Of a stretch of 46,534 nucleotides of DNA, positions 19,292-26,872 are shown piece by piece. Every line of letters begins with the position of its first letter. Position 1 is the first letter of the stretch. The DNA is from Deltaproteobacteria bacterium (GTDB taxonomy: Bacteria > BMS3Abin14): the NCBI GenBank assembly GCA_013151915.1, contig JAADHJ010000024.1, positions 1 to 46,534 on the forward strand, written 5' to 3'. A program made the translations under genes and the position numbers. Below the pieces are notes generated by a model. That model worked only from the letters and a program-made list of their open reading frames with translations, did no database searches and was not told where the DNA came from.

Positions 19292-21205
19292 GTGTTTCAC
19301 GTGAAACAATCCGTGCAACAGATTTCAAGACACCGAGACCCTACGCACTTTGATGTCATTGTGGTAGGGGGCGGACATGCGGGATGCGAGGCGGCAATGG
19401 CCTCCGCCCGCATGGGTATGACCACCCTCCTGTTTACCATCTCCATCGATCAGCTTGCCCATATGTCCTGCAATCCAGCCATAGGGGGCCTTGCCAAAGG
19501 TCATCTGGTCCGGGAGATCGACGCGCTGGGGGGGATCATGGCCCAGGCAATAGACGCGACCGGGATCCAGTTTCGGCTGCTCAACACCAGAAAAGGGCCT
19601 GCCGTCCGGTCGTCCAGGGCTCAGGCCGACATGTACCTTTACAAGGGCTGGGTCAGACAGGTCCTGGAATCACAGGATGGACTCCATATCAAGCAGGGAA
19701 TGATGGAGGGGTTCCTGACGGAAGAATCGTCCGGCATGCCTCAAATCATCGGTGTGTACACCCAGGCCGGCCAGGAATTCACCTCCGGCGCAGTGGTTGT
19801 GGCGTCAGGCACCTTCCTGAACGGGCTGATTCACATCGGGCAAACCCGCTACCCGGCAGGACGGGCAGGGGAATTCCCCTCAGTCTCTCTCTCCGCGGCA
19901 CTAAGTGCCCTCGGGCTGACAATGGGAAGGCTTAAAACGGGCACTACCCCCCGTCTCGATGCCAAGACCATCGATTTTTCCCGGACCAAACCCCAATATG
20001 GCGACCCGGAACCGAAACCGTTTTCCTTTAAAACCCTGTCCGTCGACCGGGAACAGGTCCCCTGCTGGATCACCCGTACTACCGAAAGGACCCACGAGGC
20101 TATCAGGGCAGGCCTGGACAGGTCCCCTCTTTATTCGGGCGTCATCAAGGGGATCGGGCCACGGTACTGCCCAAGTATCGAGGATAAGGTGGTCCGCTTT
20201 TCCGATCGGTCAGGCCACCTTGTCTTTCTGGAACCTGAAGGGTTGGCAACCAGGGAATATTATCCCAACGGGGTATCAACCAGCCTCCCGGTTGACATCC
20301 AGATACGCATGCTTCGGACGATTCCCGGGCTCGATGAGGTTCAGATCATGCGGCCGGGATATGCCATTGAATATGATTTTGTCTATCCTACGCAACTGGG
20401 GCCGGATCTCCAGGTCAAGTCGGTTCGGGGACTGTTCCTCGCCGGACAGATCAACGGTACATCCGGATATGAAGAGGCAGCCGGGCAGGGGATGCTTGCC
20501 GGCATAAACGCAGCCCTGATGGTGAGGAAAGAGCCGCCGCTGATCATTGGAAGGGATGAAGCCTACCTTGGGGTTCTCGTGGACGATCTTGTGACGAAAG
20601 GGGTGACGGAGCCCTATCGGCTTTTTACCTCCAGGGCTGAACACCGTCTGCTCCTCCGGGAGGATAACGCTGATCTTCGCCTCATGGAAAAGGGACACCG
20701 GATCGGTCTCATCACGGAGGAGGCAATAGACCTGGTCCGCGAGAAGGCCGAAATGGTCTCCGAAGGACTCAAAGACCTGGAAAGACACAGAGTCACGGTT
20801 GATATGGGAAAATCCCACCCCCGAGGAACACCCCTCTTGAAGGTGCTCCGTCAAACCGGTGTTGCATACGACGACCTGCAGATGTACGATCCGACATTCA
20901 TCCCTATCACCAACAAAGGTGCGGCTCAGCAGATTGAGATACAGGTTAAATATGCAGGTTATATCCATCGCCAGGAGGCCATTGTCGAGAAGGTCAGGCG
21001 GCTTGAGGCCATGGCCATACCTCAGGACCTTGACTATGAAACCCTCGTCGCCCTTTCCAGGGAAGTCCGGGATCGGTTGAAGGCGGTGCTGCCCCACAAT
21101 CTCGGCCAGGCCTCAAGGATCCCCGGGGTTACACCGGCGGCCGTTTCGGCCCTAATGATGTATATCGAGGGGAAGGGGCGAAGGGAAAAGGTAGGGCGGG
21201 AGTGA
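19292..21205 (+). CDS. mnmG: tRNA uridine-5-carboxymethylaminomethyl modification enzyme MnmG (GidA)
   Basis: MnmG is the FAD- and NADH-dependent partner of MnmE. The 637-residue product has the dinucleotide motif GGGHAGCE (26-33), the GidA signatures MSCNPAIGGLAKGHLVREID and LNTRKGPAVRSSRAQAD, and the C-terminal helical domain. The start is GTG at 19292. The first codons read MFHVKQ because the start overlaps the parS palindrome at 19293-19308, a known arrangement at gidA in other bacteria. There are about 20 residues before the FDVIVVGGG core, slightly longer than usual. It follows mnmE and precedes rsmG as in many origin regions. Confidence 0.97.
   Translation: MFHVKQSVQQISRHRDPTHFDVIVVGGGHAGCEAAMASARMGMTTLLFTISIDQLAHMSCNPAIGGLAKGHLVREIDALGGIMAQAIDATGIQFRLLNTRKGPAVRSSRAQADMYLYKGWVRQVLESQDGLHIKQGMMEGFLTEESSGMPQIIGVYTQAGQEFTSGAVVVASGTFLNGLIHIGQTRYPAGRAGEFPSVSLSAALSALGLTMGRLKTGTTPRLDAKTIDFSRTKPQYGDPEPKPFSFKTLSVDREQVPCWITRTTERTHEAIRAGLDRSPLYSGVIKGIGPRYCPSIEDKVVRFSDRSGHLVFLEPEGLATREYYPNGVSTSLPVDIQIRMLRTIPGLDEVQIMRPGYAIEYDFVYPTQLGPDLQVKSVRGLFLAGQINGTSGYEEAAGQGMLAGINAALMVRKEPPLIIGRDEAYLGVLVDDLVTKGVTEPYRLFTSRAEHRLLLREDNADLRLMEKGHRIGLITEEAIDLVREKAEMVSEGLKDLERHRVTVDMGKSHPRGTPLLKVLRQTGVAYDDLQMYDPTFIPITNKGAAQQIEIQVKYAGYIHRQEAIVEKVRRLEAMAIPQDLDYETLVALSREVRDRLKAVLPHNLGQASRIPGVTPAAVSALMMYIEGKGRREKVGRE
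19293..19308. promoter_or_regulatory. parS centromere site
   Basis: TGTTTCACGTGAAACA is a perfect 16-base palindrome identical to the broadly conserved chromosomal parS. ParB binds it and spreads to load the partition complex. It overlaps the mnmG start codon and lies 3.2 kb from parA and 4.9 kb from the putative oriC. Confidence 0.93.
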
Positions 21206-21256
21206 AGGAAAATCACCGAAAAAACTGAAAAAAGTGTCCTCAAAGGCACCATTCCA

Positions 21257-21901
21257 TTGGACCATGACCAATTTCTTGAGGCGTTTGTCACGGGCGCAGC
21301 TCTTATCCCGATTGATCTGAACCTATCGGCATTGGACCTTTTCTACCGTTATTATACAGAGCTCGTTCGTTGGAACAGGCGCGTTAACCTCGTTTCCCGC
21401 AGGCAGCACGACTGGATAGGGACCCACTTTCTCGATTCCCTCGCCCCACTTGGGATGGGTCTGATATCCGGGCAGGAAAAAGCTCTTGACCTGGGTTCGG
21501 GGGCCGGGTTTCCGGGGCTTCCTCTCAGGATTGCAAGCCCGGGTCTTCAGGTTTTTCTGGCCGAGGCCTCGGCCAGAAAGTGTGCTTTTCTCCGCCATAT
21601 CGTCCATCTGCTTGAGCTCGATGACGTGAAAATCCTGGAGGGCCGATCGGAGGCCTTCCAGGAACAGGCCGCCGGGGAGAGGCAGATGGACCTGGTTCTC
21701 ACGAGAGCGGCGGCCAGGCCGAAAAAGGTTCTTGCCTGGGCGCTCCCGTTCCTGGGGACGGAGGGCAGGGTCCTGGTCTACACCAGTAAAGACCTGGTCG
21801 AGGATGGTGTCGGCAATGTTTACCCGTACCATGGATCCGATGGCCGCGGGGATCGTGTAATCTGGGAGGTGCATGGCGAGGAGATAGAATGCGCCCATTG
21901 A
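21257..21901 (+). CDS. rsmG: 16S rRNA (guanine-527-N7)-methyltransferase RsmG (GidB)
   Basis: RsmG methylates N7 of G527 in 16S rRNA using S-adenosylmethionine. The 214-residue product has the conserved WNRRVNLVSRR, the SAM-binding motif LDLGSGAGFPGLPLRI, and VLTRAAARPKKVLAWALPFL. The best start is TTG at 21257; no ATG lies in frame upstream, and its Shine-Dalgarno is weak. It follows mnmG by 51 bases. A dispersed repeat begins immediately after its stop. Confidence 0.93.
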   Translation: MDHDQFLEAFVTGAALIPIDLNLSALDLFYRYYTELVRWNRRVNLVSRRQHDWIGTHFLDSLAPLGMGLISGQEKALDLGSGAGFPGLPLRIASPGLQVFLAEASARKCAFLRHIVHLLELDDVKILEGRSEAFQEQAAGERQMDLVLTRAAARPKKVLAWALPFLGTEGRVLVYTSKDLVEDGVGNVYPYHGSDGRGDRVIWEVHGEEIECAH

Positions 21902-22540
21902 AGGGTGCTCAAATCAATGACTTGCGTTGCAAGTTGTTGATTTGTGAGGAAAGAGAAAATGACACTTTTCGCTTTCCGTGGAGTAAAAAGCCATTAAGGG
22001 ACTTTTTACGACCCTATCATAGATTGATAACAGGGAAATTTCCTTGGACATTTTTCTTCCCGTATACTAGTTTTCAAATTTCCCTGATCAGGGATCGAAG
22101 TCCCGGATACACAGAAGGCAAAACGATGAATGAGGCGCACCGTGCGGGACGGATCGTTCCCTGGGGAGACAAAGTTTTTTTGGATCATCCTGAAAATGAG
22201 TACCTGAAGGATGACCGGATTTTGTGAAAAGCTAATTTAACACAGGGTGCACAGAGTTTCATCAGCCGTCGCTGAAACTATAGCCGGCAGGCTGTGGTAA
22301 ATCAGCTTTTGATCTTTTCAGCTTCGCCCGGGATTGCCGCGTCACTCTCATCTCCCTCGATGTTCCTCGCAATGACGGCAAAATAATAAAGGTACGCATT
22401 ATTGTGATGAACCGTTTTTTAAAGTTAAGCATTTGAAATCAAACAGGATTTTGCTGTGACTAACGTGTTGTCCATACCCGCACCCTCAAAAACGCCGCTT
22501 CCGGGTTCTGCCGTGTGGAGAAGGAATATGGATTGAATCC
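21902..22540. other. rsmG-parA gap: repeats, no confident gene
   Basis: The gap holds a dispersed repeat at 21903-22018, a GCTGTGGTAAAT-containing stretch (about 22290) shared with 23389, and a CTCGCAATGACGG-type tail near 22360 that resembles another dispersed family. A 33-codon frame at 22126-22227 with AGAAGG upstream is the only possible small gene; its product is unrecognised. No strong promoter was picked out for parA. Confidence 0.55.
21903..22018. repeat. Dispersed repeat copy downstream of rsmG
   Basis: It shares CAAATCAATGACTTGC and GCAAG with the element at 9651-9674 and ends with GGGACTTTTTACGACCCTATC, the opposite end type of the family. It looks like a fuller copy of the element. 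Confidence 0.55.
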
Positions 22541-23299
22541 ATGGGGAAGATAATAACCATCGCCAACCAGAAGGGTGGAGTGGGAAAAACCACCACGGCC
22601 ATTAATCTTGCGGCCTCGCTGGCTGCCGCCGAGCGGCGCACGCTTCTGGTGGACATGGATCCCCAGGCCAATGCTACCAGCGGTCTGGGCGTAGACGCGT
22701 CCGGTTTTTCCGGTTCGGTATACCAGGTGCTTGTTGAGAACCAGGCGATCGAAGGAACCGTCATGGATACGGCCCTTGATTTTTTAAAGCTCGTCCCCTC
22801 CCACGTGGACCTCATCGGTGCAGAGCTGGAACTGGTCAGCGTTCTTTCCAGGGAAACCCTTCTCTCCCGGGCCTTGCAGGGGGTAAAAGAACAATACCGC
22901 TACATTATCATTGACAGCCCACCGTCCCTTGGTCTGCTGACCTTAAATGCCCTGACTGCGTCCAATACCGTACTGGTGCCGCTTCAGTGTGAGTATTATG
23001 CCATGGAGGGCCTGGGAAACCTCCTTAATACCATCAGGCTTGTCAGGTCCGCCCTGAACCCCGACCTGGGGCTTGAGGGGATACTCCTGACAATGTTCGA
23101 TCCAAGGAACAACCTGTCCCACCAGGTTGCCACGGAAGCGAGAGCTTTTTTTGACGACAAGGTATTCCGGACGGTGATACCCAGGAACGTGCGGCTCAGT
23201 GAGGCTCCAAGCCACGGAAAACCGGTTATTCTTTACGACATCCGATCCGCCGGGTGCAGGGCCTATCTGGATCTCGCAAAGGAGATCCTTAAACGTTGA
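22541..23299 (+). CDS. parA: Chromosome partition ATPase ParA (Soj)
   Basis: ParA binds DNA nonspecifically as an ATP dimer and positions ParB-parS complexes, helping origin segregation. The 252-residue product has the deviant Walker A KGGVGKTT (11-18), the [10 protein letters not shown] motif with D40, and [16 protein letters not shown]. It is the short chromosomal type without an N-terminal DNA-binding domain. The ATG at 22541 has a purine-rich GGAGAAGGA 15 bases upstream, which is rather far. parB follows after a 156-base repeat-containing gap. Confidence 0.96.
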   Translation: MGKIITIANQKGGVGKTTTAINLAASLAAAERRTLLVDMDPQANATSGLGVDASGFSGSVYQVLVENQAIEGTVMDTALDFLKLVPSHVDLIGAELELVSVLSRETLLSRALQGVKEQYRYIIIDSPPSLGLLTLNALTASNTVLVPLQCEYYAMEGLGNLLNTIRLVRSALNPDLGLEGILLTMFDPRNNLSHQVATEARAFFDDKVFRTVIPRNVRLSEAPSHGKPVILYDIRSAGCRAYLDLAKEILKR

Positions 23300-23314
23300 C
23301 GATGGTAGAACCTG

Positions 23315-23360
23315 GATGACCTCGCAAAAAGCCATCCCCCGGTTTTACCCTGTGTAACCC
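23315..23360. repeat. Repeat remnants in the parA-parB gap
   Basis: GATGACCTCGCAAAAAGCC (23315-23333) belongs to the dispersed family of the window. It is followed by TTTTACCCTGTGTAACCC (23343-23360), whose reverse complement occurs exactly at 12329-12346. Confidence 0.55.
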
Positions 23361-23455
23361 TGTGGTGTGACCTGTAAATGGTCACGCTGTGGTAAATTAG
23401 CTTTGGAAATTGGACATTAGACACTGTCGGTTTTTAACCCTGGGGACGAAAGGCT

Positions 23456-24313
23456 ATGACGACTGAACGGAAGAGACAGGCCCTTGGCAAGGGATTGGGC
23501 GCCCTGATTCCAGGCATCGAGACCACCGCGGAGCAGGGGGAGTTTCTCGTTGTTTCCGTTGAGGAGGTCTTTCCAAACTCCGACCAGCCGAGGAGGGCCT
23601 TTAACCGGGGAGCAATGGCCGAATTGGCCGCCTCGATCCGGGAAAAGGGAATTCTGCAGCCCCTGTTGGTCCACAGGGTGCCGGGGGGGTATGAGCTGCT
23701 TGCGGGTGAGCGGCGCCTGAGGGCCGCGAAGCTCGCCGGCCTGAAAACGGTACCCGTTATTCTAAAGAGGTATCCGGAGGACCAGAAGCTGGAGTTGGCG
23801 CTCATCGAGAATATTCAGCGCGAGGACCTGAATCCGCTTGAAGAAGCGGGAGCCTATGGAGATCTGCAGGGGCGTTTCAAATATACTCAGGAACAGTTGG
23901 CCGCCCGTCTTGGCAAGGATCGCGCAACGGTGGCAAATGCTCTAAGATTGCTCAAGCTTCCGGAATTCGTAAAGGAAAAGCTGGCCGAAGGTTCCATATC
24001 AGCGGGTCATGCCCGTGCCCTGCTGGGGGTTGCGGACACGGGCGAAATGCGGGCCATGCTAAACAGGATACTTAAAAGAGGATTGTCGGTTCGGGAGGTG
24101 GAACGGGCCGTAAGAAGAGGGCGATCCTCCCCGGGGAAAGTGTCCGGGAGTCCTGATGTTTCTCACGAAACAAGGGCTCTCGAACGGCGGATGGAAAAAA
24201 GCCTGGGCTCGAAGGTTCGCCTCAGGATCGGTAAAAATGGTGGCCGAATCGAGATCATCTGCACCAGCGCCGAGGAACTCGATGGTGTGATCGACAGAAT
24301 TCTGAAGGGATGA
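23456..24313 (+). CDS. parB: Chromosome partition protein ParB (Spo0J)
   Basis: ParB is the parS-binding CTPase that spreads along DNA and recruits condensin. The 285-residue product begins with the ParB-type KRQALGKGLGALIPG. It has the nucleotide-binding motif GERRLRA (84-90), then ENIQREDLNPLEEA (118-131) and a helix-turn-helix around 143-165. The linker before the C-terminal dimer domain reads DVSHETR at about residue 234; many ParB genes carry a parS there encoding VSRET, and here that site is decayed. The ATG at 23456 is preceded by GGGACGAAAGG. It lies 57 bases before the chosen bactofilin start. Confidence 0.96.
   Translation: MTTERKRQALGKGLGALIPGIETTAEQGEFLVVSVEEVFPNSDQPRRAFNRGAMAELAASIREKGILQPLLVHRVPGGYELLAGERRLRAAKLAGLKTVPVILKRYPEDQKLELALIENIQREDLNPLEEAGAYGDLQGRFKYTQEQLAARLGKDRATVANALRLLKLPEFVKEKLAEGSISAGHARALLGVADTGEMRAMLNRILKRGLSVREVERAVRRGRSSPGKVSGSPDVSHETRALERRMEKSLGSKVRLRIGKNGGRIEIICTSAEELDGVIDRILKG
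24157..24172. promoter_or_regulatory. Decayed parS-like site inside parB
   Basis: TGTTTCTCACGAAACA keeps both outer half-sites of parS (TGTTTC and GAAACA), but three of the four central bases differ from TGTTTCACGTGAAACA. It encodes VSHET in the linker where many ParB proteins have VSRET from an intact embedded parS. Confidence 0.35.
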
Positions 24314-24369
24314 TCGATAAACCCGCCGAAAGTACTTTTTACGAGGGTATCTGGAATGGAGGAAAAAAG

Positions 24370-24807
24370 ATGAACGGAAAGAAGGAAAAGCCCAACAGCG
24401 CGACAAGGGGTGAGATCAAAGCCTTCCTGGGGGAAGGAACTGATTTCAAAGGCATCCTCACTTTCGAGGGGACCGTCCGGGTGGACGGGAAGATGGAGGG
24501 GGAGATCTTTACGAAAGACACCCTGATCGTGGGCGAAAGCGCCGCCATTAACGCCGAGATCCAAGTGCATACCATCGTAATAAGCGGCGTGGTTAGGGGG
24601 AACATCAACGCAACCGGAAAGGTGGAGGTACATAGCCCGGGAAAGGTCTTCGGCAACATCAAGACCCCCAGACTCTTCATTGAAGAAGGGGTAATCTTTG
24701 ACGGAAGCTGTGTCATGACCCAAGGGGAGGCCAACATTTCTTCCATCGGTCCCCTGAAGGAAAACAGCGCCAAAAGTGAAAAATCGGCAGCGCTAAAAAC
24801 CGATTGA
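24370..24807 (+). CDS. Bactofilin (polymer-forming cytoskeletal protein)
   Basis: Bactofilins are small beta-helical proteins that self-assemble into filaments used for cell shape, appendage placement or, in Myxococcus, ParABS positioning. The 145-residue product has a repetitive beta core (about 20-125) with alternating hydrophobic and glycine residues: FEGTVRVDGKMEGEIFTKDT, VISGVVRGNINATGKVEV. Flexible ends flank it. The chosen ATG at 24370 has GGAGG at good spacing; an upstream ATG at 24310 overlapping the parB stop is possible. Its place just behind parAB fits a role in chromosome or cell-pole organisation. Confidence 0.88.
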   Translation: MNGKKEKPNSATRGEIKAFLGEGTDFKGILTFEGTVRVDGKMEGEIFTKDTLIVGESAAINAEIQVHTIVISGVVRGNINATGKVEVHSPGKVFGNIKTPRLFIEEGVIFDGSCVMTQGEANISSIGPLKENSAKSEKSAALKTD

Positions 24808-24844
24808 TGAAAACTGTGGGATACAGTATATTGCATACCGATTT

Positions 24845-25246
24845 GTGAGCAGCGTGGTACGGATGTTCGCTAAATTTGTCAGGAAAATTTTTTTCAGGAC
24901 CCTTGTCATCATACTCCTGTTAAGTGGTGTTTTTGTCCTGATGGGTCACAGGTCCTGGGCCAGAGGGGTTGCCCTGGGTGGGGCCGCGAGCCTGGTAAAT
25001 TTCCTGGCAATGGCCGGTCATATACCTCGGCACGCCGTGAAGGTGGGACCCGGGGGTCAGCGATCCGCTGCGGGGCGTTACGCTTTGAGGATGGTAATCG
25101 CCGGTGCGGTCCTTTTTGCAGCTGCTTCGATGGACAGGATCGCTCTTTGGGCGGCTATACCGGCGTTGTTCATCGCCCAGGCGGTCCTTATCGTCGGGGA
25201 GTTGACCGGGGGAACAGACCGGAAGAACGAAATGGAAACCAGGTGA
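24845..25246 (+). CDS. atpI: ATP synthase accessory protein AtpI-like
   Basis: The 133-residue product is very hydrophobic with four likely membrane helices (about 18-33, 43-58, 81-95 and 101-118), the architecture of the AtpI/ATP synthase I family. These proteins are thought to help assemble the c ring and may carry Mg2+. Sequence conservation is low, so the call rests on topology and its position directly before atpB. The start may be GTG at 24845 or 24854, or ATG at 24863. The stop is one base before atpB. Confidence 0.72.
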   Translation: MSSVVRMFAKFVRKIFFRTLVIILLLSGVFVLMGHRSWARGVALGGAASLVNFLAMAGHIPRHAVKVGPGGQRSAAGRYALRMVIAGAVLFAAASMDRIALWAAIPALFIAQAVLIVGELTGGTDRKNEMETR

Positions 25247-25247
25247 C

Positions 25248-25919
25248 ATGGAAGACATGACCTACATCCCCACATATTCATTTGATCTGTTCGGTCTCCA
25301 CCTGACGGTTAACACGGCCACACTGTTCAATACGTGGGTCGTCATGGCTTTTCTTATAATCGTTGCTTTTCTGGCAACAAGGAGGCTGAAACAGATCCCG
25401 GGTCCCCTCCAACGGATGATGGAGGTTTATGTTTCCAGTATGGACAAGCTTGTCAGGGACACTCTTGAGACCACCAGCCGGGGCTACCTTCCGTTGATCG
25501 CGACCATGTTTCTCTTCCTGGTTTTGTGCAACTGGCTTGGGATCATACCGGGCCTTGAAGAACCCACAAGAGACCTGAACACACCGCTGAGCCTTGGAAT
25601 CATGGGTTTTGTCCTCACCCATTTCGCGGCTGTCAGGGAAAAAGGAATAGGGACCTACCTCAAAGAGTACGCCGAGCCTTTCTTTGTAATGGCCCCGCTG
25701 AACATCATCGGAGAACTGGCCAAGGTTATATCCATCTCTTTCCGACTGTTCGGCAATATCATGGGGGGAGCGATCATTATCATCGTGGTTTCCCACATGG
25801 TTTACAACCTGGTTTTGCCGCCGTTTCTAAACGCCTTCTTCGGGCTTTTTGTCGGTACCATCCAGGCCTTCGTTTTTACCATGCTTACGATTACGTATAT
25901 AGCTGTGGCGACTAAATAG
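25248..25919 (+). CDS. atpB: F-type ATP synthase subunit a
   Basis: Subunit a is the stator channel that passes ions to and from the c ring. The 223-residue protein has five or six membrane helices. The essential arginine is R166 in ISISFRLFGNIMGG, and the last helix contains GTIQAFVFTMLTITYI. AGGTG lies just before the ATG at 25248. It is followed by a dispersed repeat and then by two c-subunit genes, one a triple hairpin, so this single a subunit must serve whatever ring they make. Confidence 0.96.
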   Translation: MEDMTYIPTYSFDLFGLHLTVNTATLFNTWVVMAFLIIVAFLATRRLKQIPGPLQRMMEVYVSSMDKLVRDTLETTSRGYLPLIATMFLFLVLCNWLGIIPGLEEPTRDLNTPLSLGIMGFVLTHFAAVREKGIGTYLKEYAEPFFVMAPLNIIGELAKVISISFRLFGNIMGGAIIIIVVSHMVYNLVLPPFLNAFFGLFVGTIQAFVFTMLTITYIAVATK

Positions 25920-25985
25920 GATGGACTCGCAAAAAATCCATCAAGCAGGATGTACGCGAAGCGAAAAGACTTCTTGCGAGTTTGT
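25919..25985. repeat. MITE-like dispersed repeat before the triple c gene
   Basis: ACTCGCAAAAAATC (25924-25937) and GACTTCTTGCGAGT (25968-25981) are imperfect inverted ends around a short core. The core includes CAGGATGTACGCGAAGCG, repeated after the triple c gene. The element lies between atpB and the triple c gene inside the operon. Confidence 0.65.
25946..25963 (+). repeat. 18-bp direct repeat, upstream copy
   Basis: CAGGATGTACGCGAAGCG matches 26764-26781 at 17 of 18 positions. The two copies bracket the triple c-subunit gene. Confidence 0.7.
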
Positions 25986-26012
25986 CAAACAGGGGTTGTA
26001 AAGAGGGGGTTT

Positions 26013-26756
26013 ATGGATCCAATCGCAACCGCAGCGATCGTCAAGGCCCTGGCCCTCGCAGGGGCCGGGCTGGCTATCGGTCTCGGCGCCATCGGTCCGG
26101 GAATCGGCGAGGGTCTATCGGCCGGCAGCGCCTCGTTGGGAATCGCCAGGCAGTCCGCGACATCCTTCGACCTGTTTCGCATCATGCTTGTCGGCCAGGC
26201 GGTGACGGAAACCTCGGGTATCTTCGCGTTGGTGGTGGCCATCCTGCTCCTTTTCGGAAACTATCAGGGTGTTCCCCTTATTGACGGTTTCAGCGCGCTG
26301 GGTGCCGGCCTCTCCATTGGAGCGGCATCCCTGGCCTCCGGTGTGGGAGCGGGGTTCCCCGCTGCGCGGGCCTGCGAGGCTATTGCACGGCAGCCATACC
26401 TCAGAAGCAGCTTCACCACCATGATGCTCATAGGCCAGGCAGTAAGCCAGACCCCGGTCATTTTCGCCCTGCTTATTTCGTTTCTGCTTATCTTTCTCCC
26501 GGCAAGACCCAATGCCGGCATCGTCGATTTTGTGGCCATGCTTTCAGCGGGGCTCTGTATGGGGTTCGGGGCCGTGGGACCATCCATCGGTTCCGGAATT
26601 GCGGCCGAGTCGGCCATCATCGGAGTCAGGAATCACAGGGACCCGCCCAGTTCGGTAGGCCTGCTGACCAGGGTCATGCTCCTGGGCCAGGCGGTGGCTC
26701 AGTCCACAAGCATCTACGCCATGGTTGTGGCGTTTGTACTGATAATGTTGAGGTAA
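26013..26756 (+). CDS. atpE: ATP synthase c subunit, fused triple hairpin with one intact ion site
   Basis: The ATG at 26013 (GAGG upstream) gives 247 residues made of three consecutive c-subunit hairpins, about 1-81, 90-161 and 172-246. Each has the glycine-rich first helix and a GQAV-containing second helix. Hairpin 1 keeps the ion-binding carboxylate (E66 in VTETSGIF) and a second one, E33, in helix 1. Hairpin 2 has Q146 (VSQTPVIF) and A113; hairpin 3 has Q230 (VAQSTSIY) and S194. So two of three hairpins lack the essential glutamate, as in V-type or Acetobacterium woodii c1 proteins. The hairpins differ much from one another, ruling out a recent duplication. A single-hairpin c gene follows 116 bases later. 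Confidence 0.93.
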   Translation: MDPIATAAIVKALALAGAGLAIGLGAIGPGIGEGLSAGSASLGIARQSATSFDLFRIMLVGQAVTETSGIFALVVAILLLFGNYQGVPLIDGFSALGAGLSIGAASLASGVGAGFPAARACEAIARQPYLRSSFTTMMLIGQAVSQTPVIFALLISFLLIFLPARPNAGIVDFVAMLSAGLCMGFGAVGPSIGSGIAAESAIIGVRNHRDPPSSVGLLTRVMLLGQAVAQSTSIYAMVVAFVLIMLR

Positions 26757-26763
26757 TTGCGAA

Positions 26764-26781
26764 CAGGATGTACGAGAAGCG
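26764..26781 (+). repeat. 18-bp direct repeat, downstream copy
   Basis: CAGGATGTACGAGAAGCG repeats 25946-25963 with one mismatch, eight bases after the triple c gene's stop. Confidence 0.7.
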
Positions 26782-26872
26782 CGCATCCTGGGGTGGGGGT
26801 GGAGCCATGCGGATTCACTCCGACCGACGAGACGGTCAATGTTTAAACTGAATTACTTCAGGAGGAACAAAA

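Noticed and set aside
22126-22227. A 33-codon frame with AGAAGG upstream in the rsmG-parA gap
   Set aside because: It is too short and compositionally unremarkable to support as a gene without conservation data, and it lies in repeat-rich sequence.
25950-26012. Extra 21 N-terminal codons on the triple c protein
   Set aside because: These codons come from the dispersed repeat. The ATG at 26013 starts the typical c-subunit sequence and has a GAGG ribosome site.
26013-26756. Triple c gene as an assembly or duplication artefact
   Set aside because: The three hairpins differ widely in sequence and in key residues, and the frame is continuous through all three, so a collapsed or repeated single gene is unlikely.
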